The position numbers and the translations under genes were made by a program. The notes under the pieces were generated by a model. That model had not been told where the DNA came from, did not search any database, and was given only the letters and a program-made list of their open reading frames with translations. Below, piece by piece: positions 36,122 to 43,926 of a DNA stretch of 44,872 nucleotides (its first letter is position 1; each line of letters starts with the position of its first letter). Origin of the DNA: Hyphomicrobiales bacterium. Lineage in GTDB: Bacteria; Pseudomonadota; Alphaproteobacteria; Rhizobiales; Rhizobiaceae. Location of the stretch: contig JAFKJW010000190.1 in the NCBI GenBank assembly GCA_017305925.1, positions 3,071 to 47,942 on the forward strand. The letters run 5' to 3'.

Positions 36122-36511
36122 GGCAGCGGCCAGAACGAGCCCGAGATGGTCGCGAAACGGTCGAAAATCGCGATCGCTCTGAAGAAGCTCATGACCGTTC
36201 TCGATGCAGAAGGTCGCGATGATGAGGTCGGCCGTCTTGCGGATCGTGATGCCTCTCGAGCGAAGAAAGCGGTAGTTTCGCGCGGCGACGACGGCAAGAG
36301 CCGGATCGCTCAGCGACGCCGTCTTGAATTCGCTGAGTTCCAGCGCCAGATCAGAGGCGTGACGATCGCTGCGGGCACCCTGAAGAAGCTCCAGCAGGAT
36401 GAGGTCCCCCAGCAGGATGTCCGACCCCCTCAGGGAGCGAAGAAACCGCACCTGCTTCGTGATCGAGTTCCGCATATGCTCGATCCATACGGAGCTATCG
36501 ACCAGGATCAT
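36119..36511 (-). CDS. vapC: VapC-type PIN-domain toxin
   Basis: 130 residues. The PIN catalytic acids are visible at Asp5 (ILVDSSVWIEH), Glu41 (LILLELLQG), Asp95 (KTADLIIATFC) and Asp113 (QSDRDFRPF). VapC toxins are RNases cutting tRNA or rRNA, held in check by VapB. The ATG overlaps the vapB stop by 4 bases. The stop TAG is provided by the flanking repeat element, so the last residues (GLVLAAA) may be element-derived. The pair is placed between ribF and ileS, genes normally adjacent in rhizobia. Confidence 0.92.
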   Translation of the reverse strand: MILVDSSVWIEHMRNSITKQVRFLRSLRGSDILLGDLILLELLQGARSDRHASDLALELSEFKTASLSDPALAVVAARNYRFLRSRGITIRKTADLIIATFCIENGHELLQSDRDFRPFRDHLGLVLAAA

Positions 36512-36717
36512 TCGGGATCGAACGTCCAGCCCTCACGCATCTCGTCCAGGTCTCCTTCCCAGCCGATGCCGGCAAGGTTCTCCAGGGCCCGCTTTCGGCG
36601 ATCCTCCTGGATGATGCGGCGCAGCGCCTCCTCGACGGTGGCCTTTTTCGTGTTCAGCCCGGTCGCCTTCATGGCTGCCGCGATGAGTTTTTCGTCAATG
36701 TCGATATTCGTGCGCAT
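36508..36717 (-). CDS. vapB: VapB-type antitoxin
   Basis: 69 residues. MRTNIDIDEKLIAAAMKATG followed by LNTKKATVEEALRRIIQ is the ribbon-helix-helix type DNA-binding start seen in DUF2191/VapB antitoxins. The acidic, aromatic C-terminus (GWEGDLDEMREGWTF) is the likely VapC-binding part. ATG 36717 is chosen, with ggacagg upstream; a longer frame to 36777 crosses the promoter. It is expected to bind its own promoter at 36749-36777. Confidence 0.9.
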   Translation of the reverse strand: MRTNIDIDEKLIAAAMKATGLNTKKATVEEALRRIIQEDRRKRALENLAGIGWEGDLDEMREGWTFDPE

Positions 36718-36748
36718 GGCGCCTGTCCGATGAGTATGGCCTTGCCGG

Positions 36749-36777
36749 AATATACACATTCGCCCTGATGGCATCAA
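36749..36777 (-). promoter_or_regulatory. Promoter of vapBC
   Basis: On the minus strand TTGATG (36777-36772), a 17-base spacer and TATATT (36754-36749), ideal sigma-70 geometry, ending 31 bases before the vapB ATG. The inverted ends gtat...atac (overlapping the -10 downstream) could be the VapB operator, but this is weak. Confidence 0.65.
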
Positions 36778-36859
36778 CGCATTGGGTCTTTTCTCTCCGC
36801 TGGCGCTGGGCTAGAAGCCCCGCCATGACACGTCGCCCGAACGCGATACGAATTACCGG

Positions 36860-36932
36860 CCCGGCCTTCCGGGCGGCCTGAGCGGCTGCCGGAAGCCCGG
36901 GTATCGTTGCGCGGGCTCCCGCGCATCTTTTC
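36860..36932 (+). promoter_or_regulatory. Two GC-rich hairpins in the ileS leader
   Basis: Hairpin A: cccggccttccgg (36860-36872) with ccggaagcccggg (36889-36901), 13 positions with one mismatch; flanking cgatac/gtatcg can extend it. Hairpin B: gcgcgg-gctc-ccgcgc at about 36909-36924, followed by atctttt, which is terminator-like. ileS starts at 36988. An attenuator, an intrinsic terminator of upstream transcription or a repeat remnant are all possible. Confidence 0.45.
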
Positions 36933-36987
36933 TCGAACGTGACATTTGCCGGCGCGCCAGACGCGCCCGCCAGCCCCAGGCAGCAGC

Positions 36988-38535
36988 ATGACCGACACAG
37001 CCACCCAGATCGATTATTCGAAAACTCTCTATCTGCCGCGAACCGACTTTCCGATGCGCGCCGGCCTGCCCGAGAAGGAGCCGCTGCTCGTCAAGCGCTG
37101 GCAGGATGTGGACCTCTATCATGCGCTCCGCGAGGACGCGAAGGGCCGGCCGCTCTACGTCCTCCACGACGGACCGCCCTATGCCAACGGCCATATCCAT
37201 ATCGGGCATGCGCTTAACAAGATCCTGAAGGACATCATCACGCGCTCCTTCCAGATGCGCGGCTACGATTCCAACTACATCCCCGGCTGGGACTGCCACG
37301 GCCTGCCGATCGAATGGAAGATCGAGGAGGAGAACTACCGCTCCAAGGGCAAGGCGAAGCCCGATCTTTCCGATCCGGCGGCGATGATCGAGTTCCGCCA
37401 GGAGTGCCGCGCCTATGCGCAGAAATGGATCAAGGTGCAGGGCGACGAGTTCCAGCGGCTCGGCGTCGTCGGCGACTTCGAGCACCCCTACACCACGATG
37501 GCCTACCATGCCGAGGCGCGCATCGCCGGCGAACTTTTGAAATTCGCCATGTCCGGCCAGCTCTATCGCGGCTCCAAGCCGGTCATGTGGTCCGTGGTCG
37601 AGCGCACCGCGCTGGCCGAGGCCGAGATCGAGTATGACGACTACGAGAGCGACACGATCTGGGCGAAGTTTCCTGTACTTCGAAGCGAATTAGAGGATGC
37701 TGCCAAGAAGTTATACGAAGATGAGTTTGGCCAAGAACAGGGAACTTACACGCCTATCTTCTCAGATGCCTATGTCGTCATTTGGACCACTACCCCGTGG
37801 ACCATTCCCGGCAATCGTGCCGTCGCTTTTTCGCCGCGCATCGAATATGGGCTTTACAAGGTTGTCTCGGCAGAGAACGATTTCGGCCCACAACCGGGCG
37901 AAAAGCTGATCTTTGCTAAGAAGTTGGCGCAGGATGCAGCCGACAAAGCGAAGCTCACCTTGAATCTCATCCGCAATGTCGAGCCGCAAGAACTTGAATC
38001 GCTTACGCTCTCGCATCCGTTCAAGGGTCTCGGCGGAGGCTACGAATTCTTCGTCCCCATGCTCGCCGGGGATCACGTCACCGACGACGCCGGCACCGGC
38101 TTCGTGCACACCGCGCCGGGCCACGGCCGTGAGGACTTCGAGGCGTGGATGGACGCCGCGCCCGAACTGCGCGCCCGCGGCATCGATCCGGCCATCCCCT
38201 TCACGGTGGACGACGCCGGCTACCTGACCAGGGATGCGCCGGGCTTCGGGCCGGACCGCGAGGGCGGGCCCGTCCGCGTCATCGACGATTCCGGCAGGAA
38301 AGGCGACGCCAACAAGGCGGTCATCGAGGAACTGATCAAGCGCAACGCGCTCTTCGCGCGCGGCCGGCTGAAGCATTCCTATCCGCATAGCTGGCGGTCG
38401 AAGAAGCCGATCATCTTCCGCAACACGCCGCAGTGGTTCGTCTATATGGACAAGGAACTGGGCGGTTACGGCCTTCCCGCGGAAGGCCGAGCGTCCGACC
38501 GGACGCCGCGCGACGTTGCGCCCGGCCCCGCGTAG
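36988..38535 (+). CDS. ileS: Isoleucine-tRNA ligase, N-terminal half of an interrupted gene
   Basis: 515 residues up to an in-frame TAG at 38533. The class I HIGH motif is at residues 71-74 ([20 protein letters not shown]), followed by [14 protein letters not shown] and the CP1 editing region with [14 protein letters not shown] near 266. The true family sequence ends at [12 protein letters not shown]; the last 23 residues come from the palindromic insertion at 38464. The KMSKS half continues in the same frame after the stop (38554-40089). Without readthrough this half lacks catalytic completeness. ATG 36988 ([10 protein letters not shown]) fits the family start. Part of the CP1 domain (37669-38040) is compositionally foreign. 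Confidence 0.85.
   Translation: MTDTATQIDYSKTLYLPRTDFPMRAGLPEKEPLLVKRWQDVDLYHALREDAKGRPLYVLHDGPPYANGHIHIGHALNKILKDIITRSFQMRGYDSNYIPGWDCHGLPIEWKIEEENYRSKGKAKPDLSDPAAMIEFRQECRAYAQKWIKVQGDEFQRLGVVGDFEHPYTTMAYHAEARIAGELLKFAMSGQLYRGSKPVMWSVVERTALAEAEIEYDDYESDTIWAKFPVLRSELEDAAKKLYEDEFGQEQGTYTPIFSDAYVVIWTTTPWTIPGNRAVAFSPRIEYGLYKVVSAENDFGPQPGEKLIFAKKLAQDAADKAKLTLNLIRNVEPQELESLTLSHPFKGLGGGYEFFVPMLAGDHVTDDAGTGFVHTAPGHGREDFEAWMDAAPELRARGIDPAIPFTVDDAGYLTRDAPGFGPDREGGPVRVIDDSGRKGDANKAVIEELIKRNALFARGRLKHSYPHSWRSKKPIIFRNTPQWFVYMDKELGGYGLPAEGRASDRTPRDVAPGPA
37669..38040 (+). other. Low-GC mosaic segment inside the ileS editing domain
   Basis: GC drops abruptly: 27 of 60 bases at 37681-37740 against 42 of 60 at 37561-37620, with codons such as tta, aga and gaa that the surrounding genes avoid. 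The protein stays in frame and still shows CP1 signature [13 protein letters not shown], but the stretch [19 protein letters not shown] and what follows differ from usual rhizobial IleRS. The borders are estimates by eye. It looks like homologous recombination with a lower-GC relative's ileS. Confidence 0.65.
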
Positions 38536-38571
38536 GCCAGCGAGCGCTCGGCGGTGAGCGAAAGCAAATCC
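38464..38571. repeat. Palindromic insertion with an in-frame stop, within ileS
   Basis: The normal IleRS order ...MDKELG(D)[13 protein letters not shown] is split here by about 34-36 extra codons. The inserted DNA is a set of perfect hairpins: cggccttcc-cgc-ggaaggccg (38469-38489), gcgtccg-ac-cggacgc (38491-38506), cgagcgctcg (38541-38550), plus a long-range pair gccgagcg/cgctcggc (38486 and 38545). Its length is a multiple of three, so frame is kept, but it contains TAG at 38533-38535. It resembles in concept the Rickettsia palindromic elements that insert in genes. Exact borders are uncertain by a few bases. Confidence 0.7.
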
Positions 38572-40089
38572 GACACCCTGCGTTCGCGCGCGCTCGCTGC
38601 AATCGACGCCACGCGCTTCGTGCCGGCTGCCGGCCAGACCCGTCTGCGCGCGATGATCGCGGAGCGTCCAGACTGGGTGCTGTCGCGGCAGCGTGCCTGG
38701 GGCGTGCCGATCTGCGTCTTCGCCGATGCCGACGGCAACGTGCTGAGGGACGAGGCGGTAAACGCCCGCATCGTAGAGGCCTTCGAAAAGGAAGGCGCCG
38801 ACGCCTGGTTCGCCGAAGGCGCGCGTGAGCGATTCCTCGGCTCCCGCGCCGGCGAGCCGTGGCAGATGGTCAAGGACATCCTCGACGTCTGGTTCGATTC
38901 CGGCTCCACCCACGCCTTCACGCTGGAGGACCGCCAGGACGTCAAATGGCCGGCCGACGTCTATCTGGAGGGCTCCGACCAGCATCGCGGCTGGTTCCAT
39001 TCCTCGCTGCTGGAAAGCTGCGGCACGCGCGGCCGCGCGCCCTACGAGGCCGTCGTCACCCATGGCTTCACCATGGACGAGGAAGGCCGCAAGATGTCGA
39101 AGTCGCTCGGCAACACGGTCGTGCCGCAGGACGTCATCAAGCAGTCCGGCGCCGATATCCTCAGGCTGTGGGTCGCCACGACCGACTACTGGGAGGATCA
39201 GCGGCTCGGCAAGAACATCCTCCAGACCAACATCGACGCCTACCGCAAGCTGCGCAACACGCTGCGCTGGATGCTGGGGACGCTCGCCCATGACGACGGC
39301 GCCTCGGTGCCCGTGGGCGAGATGCCGGAACTGGAGCGGCTCATGCTGCACCGGCTGTCGGAGCTGGAGGAGATCGTGCGCGCCGGCTACGACGCCTTCG
39401 ATTTCAAGCGTGTCGCCAGGACGCTGCTCGACTTCATGGTGGTCGAGCTGTCGGCCTTCTATTTCGACATCCGCAAGGACGCGCTCTACTGCGACGCGCC
39501 GTCCAGCCGCCGCCGCAGGGCCGCGGTCGAGGTGGTGCGCCACCTCTTCGAGAACCTCACGGTCTGGCTGGCGCCGCTCCTGCCCTTCACCACCGAGGAA
39601 GCCTGGCTGGACCGCTATCCGCAGGCGCGCTCGATCCATTTCGAGCAGTTCCGCGCCCTGCCGGCCGAATGGCGCGACGAGGCGCTCGCGGAAAAGTGGC
39701 GCAAGGTCCGCCAGGTGCGCCGCGTCGTCACCGGCGCGCTGGAGATCGAGCGTGCGCGGAAGACCATCGGCTCCTCGCTGGAAGCCGTACCGGTCGTCTA
39801 TATCGCCGACTCGGCGCTGCATGATGCGGTGCAGGGCGTCGACCTCGCCGAGGTCGCCATCACCAGCGATCTGGTCCTGGCTCCCGGCGAGGCGCCTGCC
39901 GGCACCTTCCGCCTCGACGACGTGCCGGGGGTCGGCGTGGCCATCGAGAAGGCCGAGGACCGCGGCTTGCGCAAATGCGCGCGCTCCTGGCGCTACACGG
40001 ACGACGTCGGCGCCGATCCGGCCTTTCCGGACGTGTCGAAACGCGATGCGGAGGCCCTGCGCGAATTGCAGACCGCCGGGCGGCTCTGA
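38554..40089 (+). CDS. ileS: Isoleucine-tRNA ligase, C-terminal half of an interrupted gene
   Basis: 511 residues if translated from the GTG at 38554, which has no good ribosome site. It is in the same frame as the upstream half. It holds [20 protein letters not shown], the [20 protein letters not shown] stretch, [12 protein letters not shown], the KMSKS motif at residues 180-184 ([15 protein letters not shown]), and the anticodon-binding domain to the end. Together with the first half the gene spans 1034 codons, slightly longer than normal rhizobial IleRS by about the inserted amount. Whether a functional enzyme results by stop readthrough, by a split protein, or not at all is open. Confidence 0.85.
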   Translation: MSESKSDTLRSRALAAIDATRFVPAAGQTRLRAMIAERPDWVLSRQRAWGVPICVFADADGNVLRDEAVNARIVEAFEKEGADAWFAEGARERFLGSRAGEPWQMVKDILDVWFDSGSTHAFTLEDRQDVKWPADVYLEGSDQHRGWFHSSLLESCGTRGRAPYEAVVTHGFTMDEEGRKMSKSLGNTVVPQDVIKQSGADILRLWVATTDYWEDQRLGKNILQTNIDAYRKLRNTLRWMLGTLAHDDGASVPVGEMPELERLMLHRLSELEEIVRAGYDAFDFKRVARTLLDFMVVELSAFYFDIRKDALYCDAPSSRRRRAAVEVVRHLFENLTVWLAPLLPFTTEEAWLDRYPQARSIHFEQFRALPAEWRDEALAEKWRKVRQVRRVVTGALEIERARKTIGSSLEAVPVVYIADSALHDAVQGVDLAEVAITSDLVLAPGEAPAGTFRLDDVPGVGVAIEKAEDRGLRKCARSWRYTDDVGADPAFPDVSKRDAEALRELQTAGRL

Positions 40090-40124
40090 GGAAGGACGCG
40101 GATGTTGCCGAAAGGCCGCGGACG

Positions 40125-40143
40125 GGCGGCGCTCGCCGCCTTT
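40125..40143 (+). terminator. Hairpin after ileS, probable terminator
   Basis: ggcggc-gctc-gccgcc followed by ttt, 36 bases after the ileS stop. It can be extended by the flanking cgaaaggc/gcctttcg pairing. The T-run is short, so termination may be incomplete before the lipoprotein gene. Confidence 0.6.
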
Positions 40144-40278
40144 CGGCGCGCCCGCGTTGCCCTTAAGCGGGGGTTAAGGTAAAAGCCCGATTGTCGGCGC
40201 GCCATGTTGTCGCCGGAATCCGGTCGGATGAGCGGCTTCGGCCTTCGGGCTCCCTTTTTCAAGCGAGAGGCATCGAGA

Positions 40279-40968
40279 GTGGCAGTGACTGGCATGACAG
40301 GCCGAAGCGGACGACGGGTCGCCTTTGCCGTTCCTCTGGCGGCGTCCTGTGCCCTTCTGGCCGGCTGCATGTCGTCGCCCACCTACGGGACCGGCAAGGA
40401 CTCCACGACGCAGCTTGCCGAGGATCTGACCGGCGCGTTCAGCATCGCGCCGAAGAAGCGCAACCATATCGACTACGAGCCGCGCCCCGATCTCGTCCGG
40501 CCCAAATCCGGCGAGAACCTCGCCCTGCCGCAGCCGCAGGAGAAGCTGGCCTCGGCCGACAATCCGCAATGGCCGGAAGGGCCGGAGAAGAAGCGCGAGC
40601 GCCTGAAGGCGGAGATCGACGCCAACCGGGACAATCCGGCCTATGATTCGCCGATCGTCGGCGAGCAGGCGAAATACAGCACCGGCAGGGGCACGGTGCC
40701 GCGCGACGCCGGCGAGCCCTACTGGGCGGCGGGCGGCACGTCGCCCGACCGGCGCGCCGAGATCAACCGCCGCCTCACCGAGAACAAGCAGGGCGACCCG
40801 ACCAAGCGCAAATATCTCAGCGATCCGCCGCTGACCTATCGCGAGCCGGCAGCGACCGCGGCGTCCGACGACATCGGCGAGGACGAGCTCAAGAAGGAGC
40901 GCCGCCGCAAGCGCGAGGCGCAGAAGAAGACCGACTGGAGCTGGCGCAACCTTCTGCCGGGCGGCTGA
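40279..40968 (+). CDS. Conserved hypothetical lipoprotein downstream of ileS
   Basis: 229 residues from GTG 40279, which has gagagg 8 bases upstream; ATG 40294 is the alternative. The leader ends in the lipobox CALLAGC (Cys30), so it should be lipid-anchored, probably in the outer membrane. The mature part is hydrophilic, Lys/Arg/Pro-rich and low in hydrophobic stretches (FSIAPKKRNHIDYEPRPDLV, DNPQWPEGPEKKRERLKAEI) with a charged C-terminus. This gene follows ileS in many Rhizobiales; function unknown. The 189-base gap before it contains ccttaa-gcggggg-ttaagg, a small palindrome near the promoter region. Confidence 0.8.
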   Translation: MAVTGMTGRSGRRVAFAVPLAASCALLAGCMSSPTYGTGKDSTTQLAEDLTGAFSIAPKKRNHIDYEPRPDLVRPKSGENLALPQPQEKLASADNPQWPEGPEKKRERLKAEIDANRDNPAYDSPIVGEQAKYSTGRGTVPRDAGEPYWAAGGTSPDRRAEINRRLTENKQGDPTKRKYLSDPPLTYREPAATAASDDIGEDELKKERRRKREAQKKTDWSWRNLLPGG

Positions 40969-40980
40969 CGGCCGGCCCGC

Positions 40981-41427
40981 TCAGCGCCGGCCGCGAAAGA
41001 AATCCTTGAGCAGCGCTGCCGCTTCGCTCTCCGCGATTCCTGAATAGACTTCCGGGACATGGTGGCAGGTCGGAGCGGCGAAAAAGCGGACGCCGCTGAC
41101 CACGCCGCCGCCCTTTTCGTCGGATGCGCCGAAATAGAGCCGTGCGATGCGCGCGAACGAGATCGCCGCCGCGCACATGGCGCAGGGCTCCAGCGTCACA
41201 TGGAGGTCCGCCCCCGTGAGGCGCTCCGACGACAGCGTCCGCGCGGCCTCGCGGATCACCAGCATTTCGGCATGCGCCGTCGGATCGTTCAGCTCGCGGG
41301 TGCGGTTTCCGGCGCGCGCGATCACCGCGCCGCCGAGACTGAGCACGGCGCCGATCGGCACTTCGCCGCGCGCCGCCGCCGCTTTCGCCTCGGTGAGCGC
41401 AAGCCCCATGAAGTCCGGTCGCGTCAT
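40981..41427 (-). CDS. tadA: tRNA-specific adenosine deaminase
   Basis: 148 residues, normal for TadA, which converts A34 of tRNA-Arg(ACG) to inosine. The zinc-site motifs are HAEM (His52, catalytic Glu54) and PCAMC (Cys82, Cys85). The start region EAKAAAARGEVPIGAVLSLG is typical. ATG 41427 (MTRPDFMGLALTEA) is chosen; a longer frame to 41772 lies within the opposite-strand pseudouridine synthase gene. It is divergent from that gene with a 89-base gap and convergent with the lipoprotein gene. Confidence 0.95.
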   Translation of the reverse strand: MTRPDFMGLALTEAKAAAARGEVPIGAVLSLGGAVIARAGNRTRELNDPTAHAEMLVIREAARTLSSERLTGADLHVTLEPCAMCAAAISFARIARLYFGASDEKGGGVVSGVRFFAAPTCHHVPEVYSGIAESEAAALLKDFFRGRR

Positions 41428-41516
41428 CGCTTCTCCGCAGCCGCGCCCGGCCCCATATTGTTCTCGCAAGCGCCGGGCGCGCCTGTTATCTAGCCGCCAC
41501 GAGAGGCAAAGGCCAC

Positions 41517-43337
41517 ATGGACGACGAAGACAGGAAAACGGACGGCCCGCGCAAGCCGGGACGCAATGCCGGCGGGCCCCGCGGTAAGGGTCCGCGCGCT
41601 GCCGGAAAGCCGGGCGGCTTTTCGAAGAGCGGCGGGCGGGCGAAGCCGGCTGAGCGGACGTCGTCCGCCGGAGCCGACGGGCCGCGTCCGTTCCGAGGCA
41701 GGCCGCGCGCCGGCACGCCCGAAAGCCGATCCGCAGGGGAGGAGCGAGACAGGCGCCCGTTCCGCAAGCCATCGGGATCGGGCGGGGACAAGCCCTTTTT
41801 CCGCAAGGACGCGAGCGGCGAGCGGCGGAGCGGGGCCGCGCAGGATTTCCGCCCGCGCGAGCGCGCTGCCGGCGAGGGCGCGGAAAAGCCGTTCCGCAGC
41901 GCCAGCCGTCCCGGCGACAGAGGCGGCGAGCGTCCGCCGCGCCGGTTCGAAAAGGAAGGCGCTCCCCGGCCGGGCCGCAAGGAGCGCGAGACCGGGCGCG
42001 CCGAGGGCGAATTCAAGCCGCGTTCCTTCGGCACGAAGCGCCACGCTTCCGCGGAGGCGCCTTCGTCCGACAAGAAGCCCCGCTCCTACGGCATGAAGGA
42101 GCATCGTCCGCCGCGGCGCGACGAAGGCCCTCGGCAGGAGCGACGGGCGGACCGCCCCATCGGCACGACGATCGAGACAGGCGAGCGCATCGCCAAGCGC
42201 CTGGCGCGCGCCGGCATCGCCTCGCGCCGCGAGGCAGAGGATCTGGTCGCCGCCGGCCGGGTCAGCGTCAACGGCAAGGTGCTGCAATCGGCCGCCTTCA
42301 ACGTCGCGGAAACGGACCGCATCGAGGTCGACGGCACCGAGATCCCTGCGATCGAGCGCACGCGGCTTTTCCTGTTCCACAAGCCGGCGGGCGTGGTGAC
42401 GACCAATCGCGACCCGGAGGGCCGCCGCACTGTTTTCGATATCCTGCCGAAGGAGTTGCCGCGGCTGATGACGGTCGGTCGTCTCGACATCAACACCGAA
42501 GGTCTGCTGCTGCTCACCAATGACGGGGGGCTCGCCCGCGTCCTCGAACTACCCGCCACCGGCTGGCTGCGCCGTTACCGCGTGCGCGTCCATGGCCAGG
42601 TCGAGGAGGCCGCGCTGACGGCGCTGAAGCAGGGCATCGCCGTCGGCGGGGTCTTCTACGGCGCGATCGAGGCGTCGCTGGAGCGTGTGCAGGGCACCAA
42701 TGCCTGGCTGAGCATCGGCCTGCGTGAAGGCAAGAACCGCGAGGTGAAGAACGTGCTGGGCGCGCTCGGCCTCGAGGTGACACGGCTGATCCGGGTGTCC
42801 TTCGGGCCGTTCCAGCTCGGCGAACTGGCCGAGGGCGCGGTGCAGGAACTGAAGGGCAGGACCCTGCGCGACCAGCTCGGCGAGAGGCTGATCGAGGAGG
42901 CCGGCGCGAATTTCGAGGCGCCGGTGACGACGCCCTTCTCCAACAGGCCGGTGCACGCGCGGCATACGGAGGAGCATCCCGTCCGCCGCGTGCGCCGCCC
43001 AGACCCGCTGGTACAGGAGCCCGGCGAGGGCGGCCTGATCAAGAGCCGCAAGCGGCAGCGCGAGGAGCGCCGCGAGAGCGCCCTGGACCGGCTGTCGACG
43101 CGCCCGCCCTCGACGGGGCGGGATGCGATGCGTCGGCCCGAGGCGAGCGGCAAGGGAGGATCCGGCGGCGGCGCGCGCCCGCCGCGTGATGCCCGCCCGG
43201 CGGAGCCGGCCGCGCCGCGCCGCGCCAACGTATGGATGGCGCCGGGCGCCCGCCCGCAAGGAAAACCCGGAAAACCGGCCGGCAAGGGGCCTCCGCGTGG
43301 CGGCAGGGGCCGCCCGTCCGGCGGTCGCAAGGGCTGA
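41517..43337 (+). CDS. RluB/RsuA-type pseudouridine synthase with long basic tails
   Basis: 606 residues. The enzyme core spans about residues 218-465: an S4 RNA-binding domain (ERIAKRLARAGIASRREAED), the catalytic loop GRLDINTEGLLLLTNDGGLA (Asp324) and LREGKNREVKNVLGALGLEV. It probably modifies 23S rRNA, as RluB does. The first 215 residues are low-complexity, rich in Arg, Gly, Pro, Lys and Ser, and the last 130 residues are another basic Gly/Pro-rich tail. Such tails are usual for this gene in Rhizobiales and may bind RNA or ribosomes; inference. rsmD follows 4 bases later. Confidence 0.9.
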   Translation: MDDEDRKTDGPRKPGRNAGGPRGKGPRAAGKPGGFSKSGGRAKPAERTSSAGADGPRPFRGRPRAGTPESRSAGEERDRRPFRKPSGSGGDKPFFRKDASGERRSGAAQDFRPRERAAGEGAEKPFRSASRPGDRGGERPPRRFEKEGAPRPGRKERETGRAEGEFKPRSFGTKRHASAEAPSSDKKPRSYGMKEHRPPRRDEGPRQERRADRPIGTTIETGERIAKRLARAGIASRREAEDLVAAGRVSVNGKVLQSAAFNVAETDRIEVDGTEIPAIERTRLFLFHKPAGVVTTNRDPEGRRTVFDILPKELPRLMTVGRLDINTEGLLLLTNDGGLARVLELPATGWLRRYRVRVHGQVEEAALTALKQGIAVGGVFYGAIEASLERVQGTNAWLSIGLREGKNREVKNVLGALGLEVTRLIRVSFGPFQLGELAEGAVQELKGRTLRDQLGERLIEEAGANFEAPVTTPFSNRPVHARHTEEHPVRRVRRPDPLVQEPGEGGLIKSRKRQREERRESALDRLSTRPPSTGRDAMRRPEASGKGGSGGGARPPRDARPAEPAAPRRANVWMAPGARPQGKPGKPAGKGPPRGGRGRPSGGRKG

Positions 43338-43341
43338 GGCG

Positions 43342-43896
43342 GTGAGGATCGTCGCCGGAGAGTTCGGCGGCCGTCCGCTCGCCGCGCCGCGCGACAACCG
43401 CATCCGGCCGACCTCGGACCGGACGCGCGAAGCGGTCTTCAACGTGCTTGCCCACGGTTATGACGGCCTGCCGCGAGGCGCGCGCGTGCTCGACCTCTTC
43501 GCCGGGACGGGCGCGCTCGGGCTGGAGGCGGTGTCGCGCGGTGCCGCCCAGTGCCTTTTCATCGAGGAGTCCGCCGAAGGCCGCGCGCTGATCCGCGACA
43601 ATGTCGAGGCGCTGGGCCTGCAGGGCCGCACGAAGATCTTCCGGCGCGACGCGACGCGCCTCGGCAGCGCCGGCACCATCGCGCCCTTCGACCTGCTGTT
43701 CGCCGACCCGCCCTATGGCAAGGCTTTTGGCGAGCGCGCCCTTGCCGCCGCCCGCGACGGCGGCTGGCTGAAGGCCGGCGCCGTCTGCGTGGTCGAGGAA
43801 AGCGCGGCCGCGCCCTTCGCCGCCGTCGCCGGCTTTCTTCTGGAGGACGAGCGCGCCTATGGTGACACCGTGATGAGGTTCTTCCGATTCGCCTGA
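43342..43896 (+). CDS. rsmD: 16S rRNA (guanine-966-N2)-methyltransferase RsmD
   Basis: 184 residues. RsmD methylates G966 of 16S rRNA. The start is GTG at 43342 (MRIVAGEFGGRPLAAPRDN), the family's normal beginning. The SAM-binding motif is GARVLDLFAGTGALGLEAVS and the catalytic motif IV is LLFADPPYGKAF. It lies 4 bases after the pseudouridine synthase stop, so the two ribosomal-RNA modifiers form an operon. Confidence 0.95.
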   Translation: MRIVAGEFGGRPLAAPRDNRIRPTSDRTREAVFNVLAHGYDGLPRGARVLDLFAGTGALGLEAVSRGAAQCLFIEESAEGRALIRDNVEALGLQGRTKIFRRDATRLGSAGTIAPFDLLFADPPYGKAFGERALAAARDGGWLKAGAVCVVEESAAAPFAAVAGFLLEDERAYGDTVMRFFRFA

Positions 43897-43926
43897 ATCC
43901 GGTCCCGTTCGACGAAGGGAGAGGGC

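Noticed and set aside
38533..38535. Selenocysteine or pyrrolysine recoding at the ileS stop
   Set aside because: The stop is TAG, not TGA, it falls in inserted sequence with no active-site residue there, and pyrrolysine use is not expected in this group.
37762..39822. 686-codon minus-strand frame across ileS
   Set aside because: A shadow of ileS. It stays open only because of codon bias; no recognisable domain.
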